A DNA stretch of 64,000 nt from Stenotrophomonas nitritireducens (GCF_001700965.1 NZ_CP016756.1:1054001-1118000); one strand, 5' to 3'; positions 9,001 through 16,620 are shown, numbered from the stretch's first letter. Made by a program: numbers and translations. The notes: generated from the letters alone by a model not told the origin.

Positions 9001-11867
9001 ACGCCGATGCTGCCACCCTGGCCCGACTGCAACGCCAGCGAGACGATGGTTTCCTTGTTCTCTGCCGCTACTTCCAATGCATGGCTGTTGATCACCGCGC
9101 CGTCATTGATCAATGCGGTGGCGGAATTGTCGTAGTCCATGTAACCGACACTTCCCCCCACTGCGGTGCCGCCGTCCCCCGTCGATACCCGCTTCAGGGT
9201 CAGGCCAAGATCACCGGCGGCGTGGATCGCGGTGATCTCGGTGCTGGCCCGCACCACCGCGTCCTTGTCGAAGCTGCGCGTGATCTGCTTGCCCGTTTGG
9301 TCCCGGGCATCCAGCGCGGCCGTCCATGGGTTGCCATCGACAGCCGTGGTGGTGATGCGCGCGTCGCTGGCCAGGCTGGTGCTGGCCACGTTCTTCGCCT
9401 TGAAATAGCTGATCACACCGCCCAGGGCAACCGAATCCGCCGAGCCCTTGGCCGAACCGTACGAGGTGAACAGGTCCGAGGGATCGCTGATGAGCTTCTT
9501 GGCGTTGGTGATGGAATCCTTGAATTCGTCAAAGCTGCCGAACTTCGGCTGTGCCGACAGCAAGGCGCTGAAGTCGCGCGGCAAGCTGACATTGGAACCC
9601 AAGCCGACGTGCGCCCCCTTCAACGCAGCCCCGCTGTCGACCAGCGTGGATGCCTCATGTTCGAGATCGGCAATGGTGATCGCGCCGGACAAGGTGAACG
9701 CCGACCCGTCGTTGCTCTTGCCCTTGCCCTGGATGTTGCTCAGCGCGTGGTTGGCGATCTGCGCGTCGATCACCTGGCTGTCCACAACGACGTTGCCACC
9801 AGCGTTTATCCTGGTGCCGGCAGCGACCGTGGCAGCGGCAGTGTGACTGCCACCCACATAGCTGATCGCGCCGCCCAGGCGAAACGGCGAAGGTGGCGGG
9901 CTGCCGCCGCCGCTGTTGCCGCTGTTGCCGCTGTCACCATCGAGCTTCTTCTTGGCCGCGGCGATGCCCTTGCCGGCGAAGGACTGCACCATCTCCATCA
10001 GCTTGTCGCCGCTGGAACCGGCATCCTCCGCCTTGTCCTCATCCTTGTCCTTGCCCTTCTCCTTCGGCGGCGCGGTGACCAGCGAGGTGGTGCTGTTCTT
10101 GCTGGTAACAGTGGCTGCCTGCACGGTGACATTGCCAGCGGCATCCACATCACGGGCCAGCGTGGCGGTGGCATCAAGGTCCTGCAGGCTGACCGCACCG
10201 GCAAGACCGACCTTGCCGGTGGCGTCTGCATACGCGGTCGCGGCGGTGTCCAGCGATGCGGTGTTGACCGCCGAGACATTGACGCTGCCCACCGACAGCT
10301 TGTTCGCGGACTGCTCCACCATCGCCGTGGTAGCAACGTTGACGTTGCTGATCGCGGCAGTGAAGCCGGTAATCGTGTTGTTGGTCGCGAACGACTGCGC
10401 GGCCAGCTTCAACTGGGTATCGGCATCGGCTTTGACCGATAGCGCGCCATCGGTGCGGATGCCGGCGCCCGAACGGATGATGGCCTCGGTGGTTGCATTG
10501 ATCTGCGCATAGGCCGCACCCAGGCTGACCCAATGCCGCTCATAGGCCGGGCTGCCATCGGCATTGGTGACCGGGCCATTGGCGTCGGTCTTCTGCTTCA
10601 GCTCGTACTGCTTGCCCGCCGCGGAATTGTCGATGGCCTGCACGGTGGAGGCATGCAGATCGATGCCTCCGCTAGTGGCGGCAAGATCTGCGTTGCCCTT
10701 CACTTCCACGCGCGCGGTGGTATTGGCGCGCAGGAACGATATCTGCCCTGACAGCGCCTTCTCCGCGCCCAACGCGGCGGCGGTCTGCAGCAGGTCACCT
10801 GCCTGGCTGATGTCGGTCAAGCTGTCGCGGATGCCCGCGGCCACGCCAGCGGCGGTATTGTCGGGATTCTTGTAACTGGAATCGGCCTTCGCCAGCGCGC
10901 TCAGTTCGATGCGTCCGCCCGAAAGCGCGGCGCGATCACCCACCACGCAGCCACTGCTGGTGGCATCGCAACCAATGGTGACCGTTGCCGTCGCATCCTT
11001 GCTGAGCGCCAGCCCGGTATCGACCACCGCTGCCGCACGCAGCTGGATCTGGCCGTTGCCATCATCCACCAGCACGATCCTGCTATCGTCACCGCCGGTA
11101 TTCACCGCGACGTCGTCACGTTGCAGGTTGAAGGCGCCGTTCAAGGTCTCGCCGGCCGGAACTTCGACCAGGATGGTGCCGGTCACATCGATCGCACGTG
11201 CCTGCACGCGCACGCCGTTGCGGGCATTGATCCGGCCGCCGATGCTGACCTCGCCATCGGCGCTGATCTGCTCCGGGGTCAAGGTGCCGGCCATCAGCCG
11301 ATTCAACGAGCCACCACCGGCAAGAATGTCGTCCATCACCTTGCTGGTCGGCGTCGCTACCGTCAGCGAGCTGACGTTCAATACGCCGCTCTTGCCGACC
11401 ACCATGCCCATCGGGTCGACGAAGAAAACGCGGCCACCCACCTTGCCGGTGCTCTCCAGCAAGCTGTTCAAGGTGCCATCGATGTAGATCTTCGAATCCC
11501 AGACCAGGTTGACCAGGTTGTTCACCTGCTTGGACGGATTCGCCCCAGGCAACACCAGGTTCACCACCTCGTTCTGGGCAACGTTGAAATCCTTGAACGA
11601 GTTGAATGCCACGCCGTTCTTCACTGTCGCTGTCGTCACCGTGATCGCACCGCCGGCAACAGAGCTCACCGTCGTGTCGGTTCTTTTTCCGGCGTCGTCC
11701 TGCACGTTGATGACGGAATTCGCCGCCATGGTCGCGCCGTTAGGCATCGCCAGCCCCAGCACCGAGCTGATCGCTACCGCCAGGCCTGCCGGACGCAGGC
11801 GGCTGTCGCTTGCCAACGTGGTCTTCAGGGGTGATGCGGACTTGGTCAGTGCGTCAATGCGGTTCAT
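1..11867 (-). CDS. Giant filamentous adhesin (LktA-family-like, TPS-type N-terminus), 3' end outside window
   Basis: One frame stays open from an ATG at 11867 to the left edge, giving 3955 codons with no stop, so the C-terminus and secretion module are missing. A good SD (GGAG, about 6 bases upstream) supports the start. The N-terminus has a hydrophobic signal-like stretch (about residues 27-50, VAISSVLGLAMP...), then a two-partner-secretion/haemagglutinin-like domain with FNSFKDFNV near residue 90, NNLVN, and a FFVDPMGMVVGKSG motif. The rest is degenerate repeats of about 50-60 residues rich in Ala, Gly, Ser, Thr and Val, with recurring AVGAA..N.I...T.A motifs, expected to fold as a long beta-helix. 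Two charged, Lys/Glu/Asp-rich inserts (about residues 598-660 and 1067-1154) interrupt it. Cysteine is nearly absent until the last few hundred residues seen. The likely role is surface adhesion or biofilm (inference). No TpsB partner is visible here. Confidence 0.88.
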   Translation of the reverse strand, partial: MNRIDALTKSASPLKTTLASDSRLRPAGLAVAISSVLGLAMPNGATMAANSVINVQDDAGKRTDTTVSSVAGGAITVTTATVKNGVAFNSFKDFNVAQNEVVNLVLPGANPSKQVNNLVNLVWDSKIYIDGTLNSLLESTGKVGGRVFFVDPMGMVVGKSGVLNVSSLTVATPTSKVMDDILAGGGSLNRLMAGTLTPEQISADGEVSIGGRINARNGVRVQARAIDVTGTILVEVPAGETLNGAFNLQRDDVAVNTGGDDSRIVLVDDGNGQIQLRAAAVVDTGLALSKDATATVTIGCDATSSGCVVGDRAALSGGRIELSALAKADSSYKNPDNTAAGVAAGIRDSLTDISQAGDLLQTAAALGAEKALSGQISFLRANTTARVEVKGNADLAATSGGIDLHASTVQAIDNSAAGKQYELKQKTDANGPVTNADGSPAYERHWVSLGAAYAQINATTEAIIRSGAGIRTDGALSVKADADTQLKLAAQSFATNNTITGFTAAISNVNVATTAMVEQSANKLSVGSVNVSAVNTASLDTAATAYADATGKVGLAGAVSLQDLDATATLARDVDAAGNVTVQAATVTSKNSTTSLVTAPPKEKGKDKDEDKAEDAGSSGDKLMEMVQSFAGKGIAAAKKKLDGDSGNSGNSGGGSPPPSPFRLGGAISYVGGSHTAAATVAAGTRINAGGNVVVDSQVIDAQIANHALSNIQGKGKSNDGSAFTLSGAITIADLEHEASTLVDSGAALKGAHVGLGSNVSLPRDFSALLSAQPKFGSFDEFKDSITNAKKLISDPSDLFTSYGSAKGSADSVALGGVISYFKAKNVASTSLASDARITTTAVDGNPWTAALDARDQTGKQITRSFDKDAVVRASTEITAIHAAGDLGLTLKRVSTGDGGTAVGGSVGYMDYDNSATALINDGAVINSHALEVAAENKETIVSLALQSGQGGSIGVSGTASALDLDSHTLAGVSNKATVTAKSVDVKANEDLFVWSVAGAVTMTDSLSVGASVAYQQMDTDTRAFIGAIPAGYQQGSSAAGAGSISTNALAVNATSEGLSGAVAAAGAMVSSKSQKEEDQKAQQALADKQNGENPAFFDSLKSRASDKVAGLESMAGGLKKLGGDKVSGYFDKAKGLLGSKDAPQSDSGPINQPSFGVAVSGSVTVNRIRQNTKADITSATVHGLDTASKLDIAAINKTLLVSISGAISITKANSDNSNGSAAIAGGVAYSDIANDTHAGLVGSTLDRAGDVSITARNENEQVNVGLGVGVNASSDQSTAVAAAVSATVAMSKSNTTASLAGSTLGNSTGSYDVAVKAVNESKIGNGGGALYVGGKAGMGIAVTYADIADKTTASISGGSISKADDVQMIAADASRIIAAAAAGGVSKEANSVGLAGSVVINQIANQTTATINGGADIAFAGALDVYAGTARIADVRATDDGCSSAMGMDYCGTAVGAVTADANADSGSSSDTQVSAIQRNQARSSIIAVAGMAQVSDSNAGVAFGYNSINNSHVASVAGANISRTSGASGGDIAITAEDHADILAVSAGLGVSTGKFAGVGSASYNQINNTTAALVGIDAAGLAAATALDGKSITLDASDAAYIASLSGAVTVGSKVAVGAALTINEIASKTKATARGAQLTASGDVTLDAQNQAKILSGAIAAGAAGNVAVQGSVAWSTIGNNASADLIGGSVDAANIAVGASNSSKMHTLSGAVAGAGTAAVGAAINVGSIADTTHAGVDGTAVSTGKLDVKSVADSTIKTLAIAGAAAGTAAISASNSSNLIDNTTDASIKGLQRRNAGVVGDVTVNAQTTGAAYSLAGALAGAGSVAVGAASSVNIIGGDTTASVRGSQLDNASGLAVEAGSSNLVRTAAVSGAGAGSVAVGGSVTTNIITSNTSAQLQDTRLDSNVAGVRVHAKDGRSIDSLAGAAAVAGSVGVGAAIAFNQIGGSTSASLVGGSNGYQLHAKNVEVSAQATNAAGNNGANIRTIAAGLGGGGAVGGAASVAVNLMEGQVSARIADGADVVADGDVTVRATQQQGIDVLTGSVAVGGTAAGIGLGTVVNLMTGKTLAQIDGAGTKVSALGWNGASGVLVDAATRQVVNTLGVSQAVSFAPISGQTLSVMAGVDVIGGSTEASITSVSINQHDLSGWVGKWLPQQTVVPGAGGGQPADFEEGGNFYSATALADDTQSVKVKASSDVQANTWILGAAAGAGGSASGAASSMVLQTATKATVRDANLASNGDILVDARGRQSAQTTVMGIAGGLVGGAGTGVVNVFSSNTEASLSGGRTEGGSLSITADNQVDSSIVAGAGAFGAAAAGAGVLVVNMAQTQTGAHLGRAGVATNVDVQGKLDVSARTAAQFDSTVVSGALAGGGAVAGMAQFQQIANTTQADIVDATVVAGRVGVSAREELAVNATSGVAAASLGQGVGAAANITLLGSKVAAGISGGSIRSGGAVDVTASALRNISMITATAGIGLSTGIGGAASVLLSGVGDIGSVLGEVGGTKAALDDLASGPKLDASVTGDAALAGKLDNSHLAQLNGSSSPGLLSLGGKQDQVLATIKGASVDAGSVGVTASNLLTASNIAGVVAAGGLGAGGAVAYSGMYGQTSAAIENGQVNAGNVQVSATSGSASNQPSSTVKAVAGSAGLVGIGAAVAWNDFAQTTTASVSGNVNATRPGGALSVLASDGNSAKVDATGAAVGALAAGAVIAHASRDATVTASVGNNAKLSGFNQVALNALHSGSVSASGTGAVAGLAGAANAVVVLARDSSSVSSVVGEDASIITKGTGVAGPAVGDGSSLQVTASSDATVRATGLGVTVSAGAAVGAVVVDAQAKTDVLAALGNKVNVSGDGNVNIKATRGAALGTGAGVYAEATAGAGGIYFAANAAVANAGDNSVTKALVGNDVVIGSRGDFTVAADSSTRQDAQATGITIGGLALGAAVANASSNTQTIAAVGDRIRGTHANTQADPLQMMGKLAVTANGNDSNLASTFAGSGGLISGAASAAGTTGTSLVSASIGSNAGNGKGILADSITVAAKHQANYGGSADSTNAAVAGASGSKVRNVVDSTVSATLGSGARLFAGQGLGITADNLFYSALDGAAVQAAAGGVINGSAALLETQLTGRTTASVGDNVTLQSGVANKSSGNNNLDIVARTKAVAVDKAQLSTGGAIQVAVVDTRMDADFSNQVSVGNSAKLASLGYLNLGTTTTGSLNSQALVNTWGLAAVGSARSKVEADVIENVNVGTGATLSSVQNAYLSAGKDGTALLESNLLTNAGAEGYVRGLVAIPTVSADAATRAQMGVSLGAGSTLSSSGDIYVGAWGDYFAQRASGRATGYQLGFIPVTINRSSPSGAGAVVSNVAIDGKVIAGTATDVRVGINSNFSCSADIGIGYACMTIAQLKQLDSSFDPGEVVNDNDQVVLIDDIYAAGADVYLKGTNIRIGSTGSVAAHGAPSVDIVNDSAYHLAFGNIYIPDYAGGNVLVAGTVNSGYERISGSSSGAKPHININGNYTQGNGSSILQMGVVNSIGADVRYESKAGSIVSGPVYAASFNTFAPNGTFTFKNRNQDKNVTSSEGLWASYLQGLLGSAYGNADLVAGLLANLQYKGSATNTEQLNNNLLKQPGDANYGGGAIIVYGACLPHVGGSRCGSDQPGYGSYTTFPYNYKNSVKIPTVAYVDTLSGSASYSQNGAIAADTSAIRAREVNITARYIDINGTIEAGAGIDWSLQISDDLNAQNWLAWADTQSGVLSVPSSMVRTIGSASNLISVKYDTAAKRFIVDDVNASGGGKVMLDGSIVSTTNKGKINVTSGFGQVKVDVGLGRDVQLSGMNVATGQDGVVQIIDRLKTSLDGKAAYSVWYVQRAGEQAKAYDNSICGAACSTWETANSISNVSSYNPKAGMRYRWSMEARIGRTIDWASYTAGTWKFLNSSGGEASGAQRWITGGGAYYQAN

Positions 11868-11973
11868 GGCAGCTCCAGGGTGCGCCGCTGCCAGGCGGCA
11901 GCACTCAGATAGGCGGATACGCGACCGCTGATGCGGCCGCGCATGGATCAATCGATCAGGGGTAAAACCAGTG

Positions 11974-12729
11974 TCAGTGAGTGGCAGCAGGCGCTGCCTG
12001 CTTGTCCAGCACCTTGCTCAGCAGTTCGACATTGGCCAGCGACAGCAGATGGGCATAGATCCAGCCCAGGTCGCCGGACTTGGCCAGGTCCTGCAAGGCC
12101 TTGCCCTTGAGTTCGCGCAATTTCTGCTCGTCAACCACGAAGAAGCCATCCAGCGAGAAGGTCTCCCCTGCCGCGGTCTGCACGTTGACCTGCTTGGACA
12201 CCAGCAGGTCATGCGCGACCAGGGCCGCCGTCAGGCTGCGGGTGCGGGCCAGATGCACCTGGTACTCCTGCAGGAACTCCAGCGCATTGGACAACAGGGC
12301 ACTGTCATTGCCCTCCTCGTCGAACAAGGCCGCGCCCTCTTCGCCGCCTTCGCGCAGCCCCTCGAATGCCGCATCCAGGCAGACGGTGAAATCACTCCCC
12401 TGCGCTTCGTTTTCGGCCAGCACGAACGGATAACGCCGCAGGAACGCCGGTACATAAGCGCCTTCGGCCCAGCGCCCCTCGGCATCCACCATCAGGTTCT
12501 GGCCGCTGCGCAGGCCCAGCAGCGCGGCAGGCACCACGCTGTCGGCGCTGTTGCCGGCAAACACGATCGGGTAGTCGCGTACGGCACGCGCGAACTCCAC
12601 ACAGGCCAGCGGCACGGAATTGAGACTTGAGGCGAATCGGAAATCGCCGTCGTTGGCGACCACCCGATGGTTGCGGTGTGCAACGCGGTTCAACTGAACC
12701 GGACGGTCGTAGATCAGCAACTGCTTCAT
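11974..12729 (-). CDS. SapC family protein
   Basis: This 251-residue protein begins MKQLLIYDRPVQLNR and contains the conserved central part of SapC-like proteins (FRFASSLNSVPLACVEFARAVRDYPIVF would be its core, residues about 28-55, followed by Y.PAFLRRYPFVL around 95). The family is named after a gene beside surface-layer protein genes, and its biochemical role is unknown. The ATG at 12729 has AGGGGAG a few bases upstream; an upstream in-frame extension to 13062 lacks family similarity and is not used. There is no signal peptide. The gene lies on the same strand 106 bases upstream of the giant adhesin, so co-transcription is possible, and a link to surface protein handling is inference. The frame is intact. 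Confidence 0.8.
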   Translation of the reverse strand: MKQLLIYDRPVQLNRVAHRNHRVVANDGDFRFASSLNSVPLACVEFARAVRDYPIVFAGNSADSVVPAALLGLRSGQNLMVDAEGRWAEGAYVPAFLRRYPFVLAENEAQGSDFTVCLDAAFEGLREGGEEGAALFDEEGNDSALLSNALEFLQEYQVHLARTRSLTAALVAHDLLVSKQVNVQTAAGETFSLDGFFVVDEQKLRELKGKALQDLAKSGDLGWIYAHLLSLANVELLSKVLDKQAAPAATH

Positions 12730-13267
12730 GGCGCTCCCCTGTAATGAAAAAGTAACCCTCACTAGAAGAAACCGGGAAAAGCGTCCGCGACCAATCACAA
12801 AATCCCAAAAAAGTGAGATTTCCGTCACCAACGCCAATTCAGCTTTGTGCAACCCCCCGAATCCAGACGCTGCCAGCCCGCACCGGCTCAGCACCCCACT
12901 CCTGATATTGACCGACCCCTTTGCCGCCCGCTCCTTCCCAGGCAGGCGGTCTCTGCCCTTGCACAACCACGTCGAAAACCAACGTCCTGTGGCTACCCGA
13001 GCTTGATCTGCCGGGTGGTCGCGGCCTTGTCCGGGTGCCGCCGGCCCAGCGAACCGACGCATCGCCCCGCCTCGGGCAAGCCTGCTTCACTGCACGCAAA
13101 GCACCCGGGAGCTGTGCGCATAGGGCGCCAGCTTTTTGACCTTATACACCTCAGCGCACACCGCAAAGCGCTCTTACGTTTCCATGTGCAGGCAATCGCC
13201 TCATCCCCGCCACGGCCCGTGCGCGCCACCGGCAAACTGGCACTGCAACCATCAACCCGCGCCGTGG
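12730..13267. other. Gene-free stretch upstream of the SapC-family gene
   Basis: The 538 bases lie between the 3' end of the kinase gene and the start of the SapC-family gene, both on the minus strand. No open frame here resembles a protein. The part next to 12730 is AT-richer than its surroundings (runs of T and A near 12740-12830) and probably carries the promoter of the SapC-family/adhesin unit, but I cannot define convincing -35 and -10 boxes. I see no clear terminator hairpin. Confidence 0.4.
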
Positions 13268-16021
13268 CTAGGGTGCGCTCACATTCCGCGCGGCCAGCAG
13301 GAGCAGCCCGTCCAGTTTTCGTCTATCCGGCGAGCCGGCGACCTGCAGGCGCCCCATCAGCGGCAACACCCGCTGCAGCTCCTCCTCGGCCAGGCGCGCA
13401 TGCCCCAATTGCAGCAATGATTCGGCCAGCGCCAGCCGCGTCTCCATGACGGCCGCGCTGCCTTCGCCCTGCTTGCTGCCGGCAAACTCCACCGCCGTCC
13501 TGCGCAGGGCCAGTGCCCGTTCGCCTTCGCCCAGCCGTACCGCCAGATCAGCCTGGATACCCAGCAACCGCAGCTGCAGCTCTTCGGCTACCGGCAAGTC
13601 CATTCGCTCAAGCAGCTGCCGCGCCTGTGCCAGCTGACCGCTGCGCACATGCCAGTCAATCCGGTTCAAGTGCGCCTGCACGCGCCCGGGGGCATCGGCG
13701 GGCAAGCTCAGGCTCAAGCCCTTGTCGGCGTGCATCAGCATCGGGCCCGCCTCGCCCGCGCGCCCATCCCGCATCAGCAGGCGCGCCAACTCGCTTTCGG
13801 CACGCAGGCTGGTAGGCGAGTCATCGCCCAGTTTGTTTTTGCGGATCAACCAGGCCTGCCGGTACAGAACTTCGGCCGCGGCCAACTCGCCGCGCAACTC
13901 TTTCAACGAGCCGTAATTGAACAAGCCCATCGAGTACTCGACCGAATCCTGCCCATCCAGACGAGCGCTCAAGGCGTTCCGCTTCTGGTAGTGCAGTTCC
14001 GCGGCCGCGTAATCGCCCGAATCCCGATACAGATCCGCCAGGCCGTCGTACTGCATGCGGACAAAGCTGCTCTCCGCACCGTACAGCTCCAATGCGTACT
14101 GCATCCCTGATTGCAGCAGCGGCAATGCCTGTTCGTACTTGCCCTGTTCGCGCAGTATCTGCGCCAGGCGCATCTCCGCCGCCAAGGCCAGGGTGGTGCG
14201 CCTGCCGTGCAGGCTGCCCAGCATCTGCCGGAACTCGCGCTCCGCCGACGCCTGCCTGCCCCAGCGCAGGTACATCAGGCCCTTGTTGTAGGCCAGTTCG
14301 CTGACCTCGGCCGCCACATCCATGCCTGCCGCATCCTTGTACAACGCCATCGCCGTATCGAAGGCCGCTTCGCCGAGATCGAAGTACTGCTGGTTCACCA
14401 GGGCCAGGCCCTTGGCGCTGTACAGCCGTGCCTGCACCACCGCCGGGCCTTTGCGGCCGATCAGATCCAGTCCCTGGCCCGCCAACTGCCGGCCCAGTTC
14501 GCCGTCGCCATCAAGCGTCTTCTGCACGGAAAGATCGGCCAGCACATTGGCCGCATCCAGCGGCCGCGCCACCCGCGGGTCCATGAAGCCGGCATAGGCC
14601 TGTTGCAGCAGCGTGTCGGCCTGATGCGAGGCGCCTGCGTTCTGATAGGCAACGCCCAGCACCGCACGCATCCGCGCCAACTGCGCCGGGGCATCCGCCA
14701 GATCACGTGCAACCTGCAACGAGGCCTTGTCGAGCAGCTGTCGCGAGCTCAACTCCTCGGCTCCCCGCCCGGTGCGCAGGAACGGATCGGCGGACTCGAA
14801 CATGCCAACCATGAAGTTGCTGACCTGCTGCGCTACAACCGCCTCTTCCTGTGCCTGCCGCCGCGTCTCCCACAAACCGAACACGAATACCGCCAGCAGC
14901 GCACTTCCCCCCGCAGCGATGGTGGCACCCTGCCAGTTCCGGCGCAGCGCCTTGCCCGCGCGATACAGGCGGCCGCCCTCGCGGGCAAGCACCGGCTGCA
15001 TCTCCAGATAGCGGCGCAGGTCGGCCATCAAGGCTTCAACCGAACGGTAGCGCAGGGCGACGTCACTGGCGCAGGCACGCGCAACGATGGCGTCAAGGTC
15101 ACCACGCAGGCGGCGCCGCCACGGCAGATCAGCCGGTGCATTCGCACTGGGCGAAGTCACCGCCTCACCGGTGCTCGGCGCCTCGCGCGTCGACATCTGC
15201 GTGGACAACAGCTCGAGCAGCATCACACCAAGACTGTAGACATCGCTGGGCGCGCCGACGGTTTGCCCTGCGATCAGCTCCGGGCTGGCATAGCCCGGGG
15301 TGCAGTAACCGGAGTCGCGCTTGTCACGCGCCTCGTTGAGCAGACGCGCCAATCCAAAGTCCAACAGCACCGGCTGACCATTGGCCTGGACCAGAACGTT
15401 GGGAGGTTTGAGATCGCAATGCAGCACCAGTTGTTCGTGTGCCGACTGCACGATGGCGCAGATTTTCAGGAACAGCGTAAGCCGTTGCGGCAAACCCAAC
15501 GCCTGCTCGGCGCACCAGCCATCCAGCGGTACACCGTCGACGTATTCCATCACCAGATATGGATGCCCGTCCGGTGTGGTGCCGCCATCATAGAGACGCG
15601 CCACATTGGACAACTGCAGATCGGCCAGCACCTGCCGCTCCGTGCCGAGCAGCTCCACTTCGGTGGCGCCGGGCATGCCGTGCAGCAGCTTGATAGCCAC
15701 GGTGCGCTGGTAGAGACCGTCGGCACGTTCGGCCTTGAACACGGTGCCCATGCCGCCATGCGCGATACGCGCGGTCAGCCGCCACGGCCCAAGCCGCTCG
15801 CCCACGCCCAGTTCCGGCGCCAATGCGCGTGCCAATGCCGTGTCCAGGCGGTTGCTGACCCGGCTCAGGCCCACGGTCTGCGAACGCAGCAGCTGCAGTA
15901 CTTCTTCGCGCACGATCGGATCGGCAGTGCCGGCAGTGATGGCGTGCGGCCACTGCTCGCGCGGCAACTCGCAGACCGCGTCGAACAATTCACGCACCTG
16001 CCGCCAACGTTCGCCGCCCAC
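13268..16021 (-). CDS. Transmembrane Ser/Thr protein kinase with TPR-like C-terminus (PknS-like)
   Basis: 917 residues. A short N-terminal region (GERWRQVRELFDAVCE) precedes a Hanks-type kinase domain: glycine loop AHGGMGTVF near 88-95, VAIK with Lys111, catalytic loop HCDLKPPN at 201-208, DFG at 221-223 and ASPE near 245. One hydrophobic helix at about 366-384 should cross the inner membrane. The remaining roughly 500 residues are helical and Ala/Leu/Gln-rich with tetratricopeptide-like repeats, probably periplasmic and sensory. The catalytic loop has Cys where most such kinases have Arg (non-RD). The start is GTG, 20 bases after the sigma factor stop. The same order (ECF43 sigma factor, then kinase) is known from Xanthomonas EcfK/PknS and Vibrio EcfP/PknT, where the kinase activates the sigma factor. 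That role is inferred here from context. Confidence 0.87.
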   Translation of the reverse strand: MGGERWRQVRELFDAVCELPREQWPHAITAGTADPIVREEVLQLLRSQTVGLSRVSNRLDTALARALAPELGVGERLGPWRLTARIAHGGMGTVFKAERADGLYQRTVAIKLLHGMPGATEVELLGTERQVLADLQLSNVARLYDGGTTPDGHPYLVMEYVDGVPLDGWCAEQALGLPQRLTLFLKICAIVQSAHEQLVLHCDLKPPNVLVQANGQPVLLDFGLARLLNEARDKRDSGYCTPGYASPELIAGQTVGAPSDVYSLGVMLLELLSTQMSTREAPSTGEAVTSPSANAPADLPWRRRLRGDLDAIVARACASDVALRYRSVEALMADLRRYLEMQPVLAREGGRLYRAGKALRRNWQGATIAAGGSALLAVFVFGLWETRRQAQEEAVVAQQVSNFMVGMFESADPFLRTGRGAEELSSRQLLDKASLQVARDLADAPAQLARMRAVLGVAYQNAGASHQADTLLQQAYAGFMDPRVARPLDAANVLADLSVQKTLDGDGELGRQLAGQGLDLIGRKGPAVVQARLYSAKGLALVNQQYFDLGEAAFDTAMALYKDAAGMDVAAEVSELAYNKGLMYLRWGRQASAEREFRQMLGSLHGRRTTLALAAEMRLAQILREQGKYEQALPLLQSGMQYALELYGAESSFVRMQYDGLADLYRDSGDYAAAELHYQKRNALSARLDGQDSVEYSMGLFNYGSLKELRGELAAAEVLYRQAWLIRKNKLGDDSPTSLRAESELARLLMRDGRAGEAGPMLMHADKGLSLSLPADAPGRVQAHLNRIDWHVRSGQLAQARQLLERMDLPVAEELQLRLLGIQADLAVRLGEGERALALRRTAVEFAGSKQGEGSAAVMETRLALAESLLQLGHARLAEEELQRVLPLMGRLQVAGSPDRRKLDGLLLLAARNVSAP

Positions 16022-16041
16022 TACCGCGCCCTCGCTATCGC

Positions 16042-16620
16042 TCAGCGCAGCTGCCGGTTCAACCAGGCCCGCGCAAAACGCAGGTCACGGTCGACCGTGG
16101 GTGCGGACACATCCAATACCAGGGCGATCTCATCGCGGCTCATGCCGCCGAAATAGGTCAACTCGATCGTGCTTGCCGCACGTGGCTCCAACTCTGCCAG
16201 TTGGTTGAGGGCCTGGTGCAGGGCCAGCACGTCATAGCCGATGCCGTTTTCGTCGGGTACCTGGTCGGCGTGCGACAGGGTCAACTGCTCGGCATTGCCG
16301 CCGCGTTTGCCGGCGGCCCGCGCGCGCAGGTGGTCCACCAGCACCGACCGCATCTTCAATGCGGCGATCGCGACAAAGTGGGTGCGGTCCTTGTAGCCGG
16401 CATCGGAACCGAGCAGGCGCATCAGCGATTCGTTGACCAGCGCGGCCGGCTGCAAGGTGCCATTGGTCTGCTGCGACAGGCGATTGCGCGCAATCAGCAT
16501 CAGATCCGAGTACAGGGCTTCAAACAGATGCTCACGCGCATCCATGTCGCCCTGTTGCCAGCGATGCAGTAGTTGAGTGATCTGCTTGCTCAAACCTGTC
16601 CCCAGTGCCTGGATGCCCAC
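16042..16620 (-). CDS. ECF RNA polymerase sigma factor, ECF43-like
   Basis: Up to 192 residues. Region 2 includes LQPAALVNESLMRLLG followed by DRTHFVAIAALKMRSVLVDHLR and the AGKRGG stretch typical of the ECF subfamily that sits beside Ser/Thr kinases. Region 4 has LAELEPRAASTIELTYFGG and MSRDEIALVLDVSAPTVDRDL, the helix-turn-helix for the -35 element. No anti-sigma gene is adjacent; the downstream kinase gene is. In characterised ECF43 members the sigma factor becomes active only after phosphorylation by that kinase. The first in-frame start is GTG 16620 without a good SD. A TTG at 16593 preceded by GGGGACAGG, giving LSKQITQLLHRW, matches the usual family N-terminus better and may be the true start. 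Confidence 0.85.
   Translation of the reverse strand: MGIQALGTGLSKQITQLLHRWQQGDMDAREHLFEALYSDLMLIARNRLSQQTNGTLQPAALVNESLMRLLGSDAGYKDRTHFVAIAALKMRSVLVDHLRARAAGKRGGNAEQLTLSHADQVPDENGIGYDVLALHQALNQLAELEPRAASTIELTYFGGMSRDEIALVLDVSAPTVDRDLRFARAWLNRQLR

Noticed and set aside
930..10442. Long plus-strand open frames (899 and 1263 codons) opposite the adhesin
   Set aside because: They are His/Arg/Gly-rich without family similarity and lie antisense to one frame open for 3955 codons with clear domains; they result from high-GC codon bias.
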